9,454 nt of DNA from Ruminococcus sp. (GTDB taxonomy: Bacteria; Bacillota; Clostridia; Oscillospirales; Ruminococcaceae): assembly GCA_023667165.1 (NCBI GenBank), contig JAMPAO010000095.1:1-9454 (forward strand), given 5' to 3'. Shown here one piece after another: positions 1-5,124 of this stretch. The translations under genes and the position numbers were made by a program. The notes beneath the pieces were generated by a model. The model saw only the letters and a program-made list of their open reading frames with translations, did not search any database and was not told the DNA's origin. Position 1 is the first letter of the stretch, and the number at the start of each line of letters is the position of its first letter.

Positions 1-95
1 GCAGAGGGAAAACCGTAGGGGGAAGGGGGAGGGCGGCCAAGCGTCCTTGGGTTTAGCAGAGCGCCTCCCCCTTCCCCCGTAGGTTGTCCCTTTGC
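1..95. repeat. Long imperfect inverted repeat, G/A-rich hairpin element
   Basis: Two 33-nt arms (1-33 and 63-95) are reverse complements apart from a few mismatches. The inner part pairs GGGGGAAGGGGGAGG with CCTCCCCCTTCCCCC. An inner hairpin, CCAAG (37-41) CGTC CTTGG (46-50), sits inside the large loop. A transcript would form a very stable cruciform-like fold. There is no T-tract on either side, so it does not look like an ordinary terminator. The plus-strand purine run (17-36) could also form a G-quadruplex. It may be a dispersed palindromic repeat or small non-autonomous element. The window starts at the left arm, so the true boundary is unknown. Confidence 0.75.
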
Positions 96-222
96 ATTGG
101 CTAACGTGCTAAATTCATCTTTAAAGCTAAGACATCTTGCCAAAAAACAAACTATAGTTGCATAAAGAGTAACGTGCAAACAACATCGCCAACTAAAACC
201 GCAGCAATTCAATTCCCTATAT
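96..222. other. Intergenic, no recognised feature
   Basis: With the hairpin before it and the promoter and leader after it, this belongs to a 348-base stretch without a gene. It is AT-rich and has no reading frame with a ribosome site. The 8-mer TAACGTGC occurs twice (102-109, 170-177), which may be chance. Confidence 0.5.
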
Positions 223-251
223 TTGACAAACCCCGTTAAATGAGTTATAAT
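223..251 (+). promoter_or_regulatory. Consensus SigA-type promoter for the phosphoesterase gene
   Basis: TTGACA at 223-228 and TATAAT at 246-251 are both exact consensus, with a 17-bp spacer. The predicted start of transcription is near 258, giving a leader of about 90 nt. The leader contains a 7-bp inverted repeat, CTTTGCT (293-299) and AGCAAAG (323-329), just upstream of the AAGGA ribosome site (334-338). This could form a weak hairpin. Confidence 0.88.
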
Positions 252-348
252 AAATATATTGCAGCATGAACAAACCACCGGTTAATTTTATGCTTTGCTC
301 AAAAACACACTGCATTATATAAAGCAAAGAAAAAAGGAATGATGGAAA

Positions 349-1014
349 ATGATTTGTGTTATGGGCGATACCCACGGGGATTACAGCAGATTTTCCCATA
401 AAAAGATAAAAAAGCTGCGCAAAAACGATTTTCTCATTATCTGCGGGGATTTCGGATTTGTCTGGGACGGCTCAAAGCAGGAAAGATCCGTATTGAAAAG
501 GATCGGCTCAAAGCCTTTTACCACCCTGTTTATCACGGGCGGCAACGATAACTGCGAGCTTCTTGACGAATACCCCCTCGAGGACTTTCTCGGCGGCATG
601 GCAAGGCATATCTGCGGCAGACTGTATATGCTTGCGTCGGGCTGCATATTCAATATCGGCGGTCATAATGTCTTTGCTTTCGGCGGAGGTCAGTCTGCGG
701 ATATTGACGAAATGACGGAGCATAAAACCTACTGCCCCACGGAACGGGAGCTGGAGGAGAGCAGAGAGCTTATCAGACAAAAGGGCGGCAGCGTTGATTA
801 TATCTTCACCCACGAACCGCCGGGAGATATCGCGGATTTTCTCAATATCGGCGGAAAGGGCGGTGCGGACACCAACTATCTGAATGTGTTTTTCGATAAA
901 ATAAGGAACGAAACCGACTTCAAAATGTGGTTTTTCGGCAAGCTCCATAAAAATAAGCTGATACCCCCAAGATACGCGGCTGTATTCGACGAGCCGTACA
1001 TCATATCGGAATAA
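349..1014 (+). CDS. Calcineurin-like metallophosphoesterase
   Basis: A 221-residue predicted cytoplasmic enzyme of the calcineurin-like (Metallophos, PF00149) superfamily, whose members hydrolyse phosphomono- or phosphodiesters with a two-metal centre. Visible motifs in order are GDTHGD (6-11, D7 and H9), GDFG (33-36, D34), GGNDN (64-68, replacing GNHE), THEPP (154-158, H155) and FGKLH (196-200, H200). The last motif is normally GHxH, so the first His is Lys198 here. From memory, related clostridial proteins also deviate at this site, so it is probably a subfamily trait rather than decay. The ATG at 349 follows AAGGA (334-338) at a spacing of 10 nt; an ATG at 339 is out of frame. No signal peptide or membrane segment is seen. 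The substrate cannot be read from sequence. It is transcribed from the consensus promoter at 223-251, possibly with the downstream glycosylase gene 81 nt away. Confidence 0.85.
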   Translation: MICVMGDTHGDYSRFSHKKIKKLRKNDFLIICGDFGFVWDGSKQERSVLKRIGSKPFTTLFITGGNDNCELLDEYPLEDFLGGMARHICGRLYMLASGCIFNIGGHNVFAFGGGQSADIDEMTEHKTYCPTERELEESRELIRQKGGSVDYIFTHEPPGDIADFLNIGGKGGADTNYLNVFFDKIRNETDFKMWFFGKLHKNKLIPPRYAAVFDEPYIISE

Positions 1015-1034
1015 ACGGGGAGCATACCGTTTTT
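1013..1034 (+). terminator. Weak terminator-like hairpin after the phosphoesterase gene
   Basis: AAACGG (1013-1018) pairs with CCGTTT (1027-1032) across an 8-nt loop and runs into TTTTT (1030-1034). The stem is short and overlaps the stop codon, so partial read-through to the glycosylase gene is plausible. Confidence 0.4.
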
Positions 1035-1095
1035 ATAACCGCAGAGCTTTGGAATCGGGACAGATCGAAGCTCCGCCGAAGCGTCGGGAGGAATT

Positions 1096-1944
1096 ATGGA
1101 CTATACGGTAAAAAACAACGATATAATAGTAAACGAGGAGCATTTCGACCTTGATCATACCCTCGACTGCGGTCAGGCGTTCAGGTGGAAAACAGTCCCC
1201 TCGGAGCATTACCGTACCTACAGCGGATATTTCAAAAATATCCCTCTGACGGTATCGCAGACATTGCCGGAAAACGGACGGTTTATTTTTCACAATGTCA
1301 GTGAAAAGGATTTTCTGGAAATATGGCTGGATTATTTTGATTTTTCCGCCGATTACGGGGAGATCAAACGCCGCTTTTCCGAGGACAAGACCCTTGCGGC
1401 AGCCTGCGGATATGCCCGCGGGATACGGCTTCTCAGGCAGGACGCATGGGAATGCCTTATATCCTTTATCATTTCCCAAAACAACAATATCCCGCGTATA
1501 AAGGGGATAATAGACAGGCTCTGCGGTATGTACGGAGGCTTTCCCGATCCCGAAATGATGAAAGGCGTCACGGCGGAGGAGCTGTCGCCCCTGAGAGCGG
1601 GTTTCAGGGCAAAGTACATAGCCGACTGCGTGCAGAAGCTCATGTCGGGAGAGCTTGACCTTGAAAGGGTAAAGGCTATGCCCTTGAGTGAAGCCGAAAA
1701 AGCTCTTATGACCGTCAAGGGGATAGGTCCCAAGGTGGCGGCCTGCGTTCTCCTTTTCGGAATGCACCGCACCGAAGCGTATCCGCAGGACGTGTGGATA
1801 AAGCGCGTCAACGAGCGGTACTACCCAAACGGACTTCCCGACTGCGCAAAGGGAATGGAGGGCATAGCTCAGCAGTATTTGTTCCATTACATAAGAAGCT
1901 GCGGAGAAGCTCCGCAGAGCGATACGGAGCTGATTTCCCGATAA
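1096..1944 (+). CDS. ogg: OGG1-family 8-oxoguanine DNA glycosylase/AP lyase
   Basis: A 282-residue base-excision repair enzyme expected to remove 8-oxoguanine from DNA and nick the abasic site. The N-terminal part (about 1-115) has the OGG_N look, with DCGQAFRW at 24-31. The C-terminal part is an HhH-GPD domain. SQNNNIPRI (127-135) matches the asparagine-rich loop of human OGG1. The hairpin VKGIGPKVAAC (207-217) carries the expected Schiff-base lysine K213, and YPQDVW (229-234) carries the catalytic aspartate D232. Both are intact, so the enzyme should be bifunctional. The length fits bacterial clostridial Ogg proteins rather than AlkA. The ATG at 1096 follows GGGAGGA (1086-1092) closely. An upstream CTCCG (about 1073) could fold against this ribosome site. 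The gene ends in a bidirectional terminator shared with convergent gltA. An 8-bp perfect stem (CTGCGGAG, 1899-1906, with CTCCGCAG, 1910-1917) lies inside the 3' end of the coding region. Confidence 0.9.
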   Translation: MDYTVKNNDIIVNEEHFDLDHTLDCGQAFRWKTVPSEHYRTYSGYFKNIPLTVSQTLPENGRFIFHNVSEKDFLEIWLDYFDFSADYGEIKRRFSEDKTLAAACGYARGIRLLRQDAWECLISFIISQNNNIPRIKGIIDRLCGMYGGFPDPEMMKGVTAEELSPLRAGFRAKYIADCVQKLMSGELDLERVKAMPLSEAEKALMTVKGIGPKVAACVLLFGMHRTEAYPQDVWIKRVNERYYPNGLPDCAKGMEGIAQQYLFHYIRSCGEAPQSDTELISR

Positions 1945-1977
1945 AAACAGCCTGCCGGAGCTTCGGCAGGCTGTTTT
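1944..1977. terminator. Bidirectional intrinsic terminator between ogg and gltA
   Basis: A perfect 14-bp stem, AAAACAGCCTGCCG (1944-1957) with CGGCAGGCTGTTTT (1964-1977), encloses loop GAGCTT. The A-run on the left and T-run on the right give a U-tract on either strand. It lies exactly between the stop codons of two convergent genes (TAA at 1942-1944 and the minus-strand TAA at 1979-1981), so it can serve both. Confidence 0.92.
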
Positions 1978-1978
1978 A

Positions 1979-3316
1979 TTATCTTTGCGATATAGGCTCG
2001 TATTTCTTTTCTTTGGTTATGCTCTTGTATGCGGGACGGATTATCCGCTTGCCTGTCATGATCTCCTCAAAGCGATGAGCGCACCAGCCCGCCATTCGTG
2101 ATACCGCAAACAGCGGCGTGTACAGATCCTCCGGCAGTCCCAGCATTTTATACACAAATCCGCTGTACATATCCACGTTCGCGCATATGTCCTTGGAGCT
2201 GCCCTTGACCTCCTTGAAGATCTCGGGAGTGAGCCGCTCTATAGTTTCAAGCAGACGGTATTCCGCCTCAAATTCGCTGCCCGCAGCCATTCTTTCGGCA
2301 TTCCGCTTTAATATGACCGCCCTGGGATCGGAAAGAGTATATACGGCATGACCCATTCCGTATATAAGGCCGCTTCCGTCGCCTGCCTCCTTTCGGAGTA
2401 TCTTTCTCAGAAAATCAGCCACTTCTCCCTCGTCGCTCCAGTTTTTCACATTTTCCATAATGCATTTCTGCATCTCTATCACTCTGTGATTGGCTCCGCC
2501 GTGACGGGGACCTTTAAGAGAGCCGACGGCGGCGGAATATGCCGCGTAAGGATCCGTACCCGACGATGTAAGCACGCGGCAGGTAAAGGTTGAGTTGTTG
2601 CCGCCTCCGTGTTCGGCGTGGAGCATTAGCATGATATCCAGCAGCTTTGCCTCCTCGTCGGTAAATTCCCTGTCCGGACGCAGCATAGAAAGTATCGTTT
2701 CCGCAGTGGACTGCTCCGGTATGATGGGGTGCATATACATCGACCTGTTAAAATAATACCTTTGCTGCACATGGTAAGCCGATACCATTATGATCGGCAT
2801 TTTTGCTATGATAGATACCGCCGTGTCCACCTCGTGGCGGAAACCCGTGTCGTCGGGAGTATCGTCGTACGAGTAAAGCGCCAGCACCGCGCGGGACATT
2901 TTATTCATGATATTCCTCGAGGGCGCTTTGAGTATCATATCCTCAAAAAATCCCGAGGGAAGCTCTCTGCTGCTTCCCAGAAGCCTGTCGAAATTTTCAA
3001 GTTGAGCCTTGTCCGGCAGCTTTCCCGCCAGCAGCAGATACGCGGTCTCCTCGTATCCGAAGCGGTTTTCCTTTACCGCGCCGTCCACGAGATCGTTTAT
3101 GCTGTAGCCGCGGAAAACAAGGTTTCCCTTGTCGGGATATTTCTCTCCCTCGTTGAGGACGTATCCGTGTACGTTGCATATATTGGTGATGCCTGCCATT
3201 ACGCCCGAGCCGTCGGAATTCCGCAGGCCTCTTTTGACGCTGAACCTGTCGTAAAGCGCGGGATCTATCCTGTTGTTTTCGTTATATGCCTCATAAAGGC
3301 TTTGTTTATCGTTCAA
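1979..3316 (-). CDS. gltA: Citrate synthase
   Basis: A 445-residue citrate synthase (PF00285) that condenses acetyl-CoA with oxaloacetate to citrate in the cytoplasm. In an anaerobe it most likely feeds 2-oxoglutarate and glutamate. The catalytic triad is visible: H236 in LHAEHGGGN (the second His), H272 in GPRHGGAN and D382 in NVDMYSG. The GMGHAVY motif (positions 320-326) resembles the eukaryotic GHAV form rather than the GHRVY of E. coli GltA. The start chosen is TTG at 3316, because AAAGGA (3326-3331) sits 9 nt upstream and the resulting length fits the family. An in-frame GTG at 3442 would add 42 residues with no family counterpart and would run through the terminator hairpin after lysC. 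The gene lies 162 nt downstream of lysC on the same strand and converges on ogg. I see no convincing promoter of its own in 3317-3414, so it may depend on read-through or on a non-consensus promoter. Confidence 0.93.
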   Translation of the reverse strand: MNDKQSLYEAYNENNRIDPALYDRFSVKRGLRNSDGSGVMAGITNICNVHGYVLNEGEKYPDKGNLVFRGYSINDLVDGAVKENRFGYEETAYLLLAGKLPDKAQLENFDRLLGSSRELPSGFFEDMILKAPSRNIMNKMSRAVLALYSYDDTPDDTGFRHEVDTAVSIIAKMPIIMVSAYHVQQRYYFNRSMYMHPIIPEQSTAETILSMLRPDREFTDEEAKLLDIMLMLHAEHGGGNNSTFTCRVLTSSGTDPYAAYSAAVGSLKGPRHGGANHRVIEMQKCIMENVKNWSDEGEVADFLRKILRKEAGDGSGLIYGMGHAVYTLSDPRAVILKRNAERMAAGSEFEAEYRLLETIERLTPEIFKEVKGSSKDICANVDMYSGFVYKMLGLPEDLYTPLFAVSRMAGWCAHRFEEIMTGKRIIRPAYKSITKEKKYEPISQR

Positions 3317-3325
3317 ATTTAACAG

Positions 3326-3331
3326 TCCTTT
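3326..3331 (-). promoter_or_regulatory. Ribosome binding site that sets the TTG start of gltA
   Basis: On the minus strand AAAGGA lies 9 nt before TTG at 3316. Together with normal family length downstream, this favours a TTG start over the GTG at 3442. A small hairpin, CTGCTT (3387-3392) with AAGCAG (3398-3403), lies further upstream in the leader. Confidence 0.7.
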
Positions 3332-3410
3332 CTTTTGGAACAACCTTGCGGCTTGATATGTAATGCTGCTGCGCAATACACGCCCGCTGCTTGTTGAAAG
3401 CAGAGCTTTG

Positions 3411-3448
3411 AAAAGGCGCGGAGAACGTATAACAGCTTTCACCGCGCC
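3411..3448 (-). terminator. Probable terminator or attenuator hairpin between lysC and gltA
   Basis: On the minus strand GGCGCGG (3448-3442) pairs with CCGCGCC (3421-3415). One U-U mismatch and a further GAA/TTC pairing follow, then a 12-nt loop, and TTTT comes after the stem. The U-tract is short, so termination may be partial. An alternative pairing, GCGGAGA with TCTCCGC, uses the same right-hand bases, so two exclusive folds are possible. A 12-bp palindrome (TGCAATATTGCA, 3467-3478) abuts the lysC stop codon. Confidence 0.5.
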
Positions 3449-3478
3449 GCTCTCCGCACCCCTATGTGCAATATTGCA

Positions 3479-4801
3479 TTACGCCTGAGTCAGTACAAAT
3501 ATATCATAGATCGCCTTGGTGGCAGTTTCGAAATCCTCCTCCTCAACGCCTATGATGATATTAAGCTCCGAAGAACCCTGATCGATCATTTTTACGTTGA
3601 CCCTTGCATGAGCAAGAGCGGAGAACAGCCTGCCCGCCGTGCCTCTTGCCTTTCTCATTCCCCGTCCCACAACGGCGATGAGGGCGAGATTGTTTTCTAT
3701 CTCCAGCTTATCGGGGCGGCAGCGGAACGCTATCTCGTCAAGCACGGCTTTTTCCTTGCCGATAAGGGATTCGGAGTTTACCACAACGCTCATGGTATCT
3801 ATGCCGGAGGGCATATGCTCAAAGCAGATGCCGTTTTTCTCCAGTGCGCGCAGTACGTTCTTGCCGAAGCCTACCTCGGAGTTCATCATGTCCTTTTCTA
3901 TCTGGATTACCGAAAGACCTTTCTTTCCCGCAATTCCCGTAATGGTGTACCGTGATGTTTCGGCAGTATCGGAAACGATAAGCGTTCCTCTGTCCTCGGG
4001 GTGATTGGTGTTTCTTATGTTTATCGGTATGCCGGCCTTTCTCACGGGGAAAATGGCGTCCTCGTGAAGAACTCCCGCCCCCATGTAGGCAAGCTCTCTC
4101 AGCTCCCTGTAGGTGATGGTGGTGATAGGCTTCGGGTTATCAACTATACCGGGATCGCATACAAGAAATCCGCTCACGTCGGTCCAGTTTTCGTAGATCA
4201 CCGCGTTTACGGCGTTTGCAACGATAGAGCCGGTAACGTCCGAGCCGCCCCGTGAAAAGGTTTTTATCGTATCGTTGGGCATGGAGCCGTAAAATCCGGG
4301 GATAACGGCGTGTTCAAGCTCCGCAAGCTTGGGTCCCAGCAGCGAGCAGGTGGTGTCAAGATCGAACGTTCCCGTTTCGTCAAATCTGATATATCCTGCG
4401 GGATCGACGAAATCGAATTTCAGATAAGCCGCAAGCACTATGGAGTTGAGGTACTCGCCCCTGCTTGCCGCGTAATCTCTTCCCGCTCTGTGGGCAAAGG
4501 CGTCCTTGATGTTGGAAAATTCATCCTCTAAGGATATATCCAGTCCCAGATCGGCGATTATCCCGTTGAACCGCTCCTCGATGGCGGCAAATTCCGCGGA
4601 AAAATCTCCGCCCTTTGCCGCAGTTTCGTAGCAGCTATAGAGCATATCCGTAACCTTTGTATCGCCGCTGCTGCGCTTGCCGGGAGCGGAGGCTACCACA
4701 AATCTCCTTTGGGGATCGGACAAAACAATGTCGGCAGCCTTTCTGAACTGAACGGCGTCCGCCAGGGAGCTGCCGCCGAATTTCACAACCTTTGTATCCA
4801 T
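3479..4801 (-). CDS. lysC: Aspartate kinase
   Basis: A 440-residue aspartate kinase that phosphorylates L-aspartate to 4-aspartyl phosphate, the first step toward lysine, threonine and methionine (and diaminopimelate for the wall). The amino-acid kinase domain (about 1-275) shows KFGGSS (7-12), FSRGGSDVTGS (182-192) and NWTDVSG (205-211). Two ACT regulatory domains follow, about 285-355 and 370-440; the second contains VGRGM (378-382) and IDQGSSELNIIIG (407-419), typical of effector-binding aspartokinases. Feedback control by an amino-acid end product is therefore expected, but which one cannot be read. The ATG at 4801 is preceded by GGAGAGG (minus strand, 4814-4808) at 6 nt spacing. The leader from the predicted promoter is only about 55 nt, too short for a lysine riboswitch. 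It is monofunctional, with no fused homoserine dehydrogenase. Confidence 0.95.
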   Translation of the reverse strand: MDTKVVKFGGSSLADAVQFRKAADIVLSDPQRRFVVASAPGKRSSGDTKVTDMLYSCYETAAKGGDFSAEFAAIEERFNGIIADLGLDISLEDEFSNIKDAFAHRAGRDYAASRGEYLNSIVLAAYLKFDFVDPAGYIRFDETGTFDLDTTCSLLGPKLAELEHAVIPGFYGSMPNDTIKTFSRGGSDVTGSIVANAVNAVIYENWTDVSGFLVCDPGIVDNPKPITTITYRELRELAYMGAGVLHEDAIFPVRKAGIPINIRNTNHPEDRGTLIVSDTAETSRYTITGIAGKKGLSVIQIEKDMMNSEVGFGKNVLRALEKNGICFEHMPSGIDTMSVVVNSESLIGKEKAVLDEIAFRCRPDKLEIENNLALIAVVGRGMRKARGTAGRLFSALAHARVNVKMIDQGSSELNIIIGVEEEDFETATKAIYDIFVLTQA

Positions 4802-4831
4802 AAAAAACCTCTCCGTAATTCATATTTATTC

Positions 4832-4849
4832 AAATATATACATATATTT
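4832..4849. repeat. AT-only palindrome in the lysC leader
   Basis: AAATATAT (4832-4839), AC, ATATATTT (4842-4849) is a perfect 8-bp inverted repeat. It lies roughly at +8 to +25 of the predicted lysC transcript, a position where a repressor could act. The sequence is AT-only in an AT-rich region, so chance is a real alternative. Confidence 0.4.
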
Positions 4850-4863
4850 CAGATATTATAACC

Positions 4864-4892
4864 ATTATACCAAATAAATCCCTCATAATCAA
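4864..4892 (-). promoter_or_regulatory. SigA-type promoter for lysC
   Basis: On the minus strand, -35 TTGATT (4892-4887) and -10 TATAAT (4869-4864) are separated by 17 bp. The predicted start is near 4857. This is the minus-strand half of the divergent intergenic region 4802-5124. The roughly 110 bases between this promoter and the inverted repeat at 5005 show no other clear feature. Confidence 0.8.
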
Positions 4893-5004
4893 TAGCCATA
4901 TAAAACAAATTTTTTCGGCTTTTAACTGTCCTTTTAGGAAATACTGCTGTATTCGAGGCACGGACAAGAAAGACTTTTTTCGTCATAATTAACAATATTC
5001 GGCA

Positions 5005-5042
5005 ATTATTCCAAAAAAATCCCCAAAATTTTTTGGAATAAT
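5005..5042. repeat. Perfect 14-bp inverted repeat upstream of the hydrogenase-chemoreceptor promoter
   Basis: ATTATTCCAAAAAA (5005-5018) and TTTTTTGGAATAAT (5029-5042) are exact reverse complements around a 10-nt spacer. The right arm ends 13 bp before the -35 element of the downstream gene. Both neighbouring genes point away from this site, so neither needs a terminator here. A regulator binding site is the better reading; the regulator is unknown. Confidence 0.7.
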
Positions 5043-5055
5043 ATAAAACAAGCTG

Positions 5056-5084
5056 TTGACAAGACGGGTAAAATGTGATATAAT
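5056..5084 (+). promoter_or_regulatory. Consensus SigA-type promoter for the hydrogenase-chemoreceptor gene
   Basis: TTGACA (5056-5061) and TATAAT (5079-5084) are exact consensus with a 17-bp spacer. The predicted start is near 5091, giving a leader of about 34 nt. A short inverted repeat, ATCAA (5083-5087) with TTGAT (5099-5103), overlaps the -10 and start region. Confidence 0.9.
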
Positions 5085-5106
5085 CAATTTATATATATTT
5101 GATACA

Positions 5107-5115
5107 AAGGAAGGA
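5107..5115 (+). promoter_or_regulatory. Ribosome binding site that sets the start at 5125
   Basis: AAGGAAGGA lies 9 nt before ATG at 5125. The same frame is open back to a TTG at 5056, but that codon is part of the -35 element and cannot be in the transcript, so the ATG is the true start. Confidence 0.9.
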
Positions 5116-5124
5116 ACATCAGCA

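Noticed and set aside
102..177. Direct repeat TAACGTGC twice, as an attachment or iteron site
   Set aside because: Only two 8-base copies, no integrase or replication gene nearby.
266..322. 18-residue upstream reading frame (ATG at 266) in the phosphoesterase leader
   Set aside because: No ribosome site before it and no recognisable leader-peptide character.
1033..1887. 284-codon minus-strand frame opposite the DNA glycosylase gene
   Set aside because: It is a shadow of a gene with intact catalytic motifs; no family resemblance or start signals.
3317..3442. 42-residue N-terminal extension of citrate synthase from GTG at 3442
   Set aside because: It runs through a terminator-like hairpin and gives an unusual length; a ribosome site precedes TTG at 3316.
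5056..5124. 23-residue N-terminal extension of the hydrogenase-chemoreceptor frame from TTG at 5056
   Set aside because: The extension covers the consensus -35 and -10 boxes and the ribosome site; ATG at 5125 follows an ideal ribosome site.
4802..5124. Lysine riboswitch or T-box upstream of lysC
   Set aside because: The predicted leader is about 55 nt and AT-rich, with no complex stems or T-box motif.
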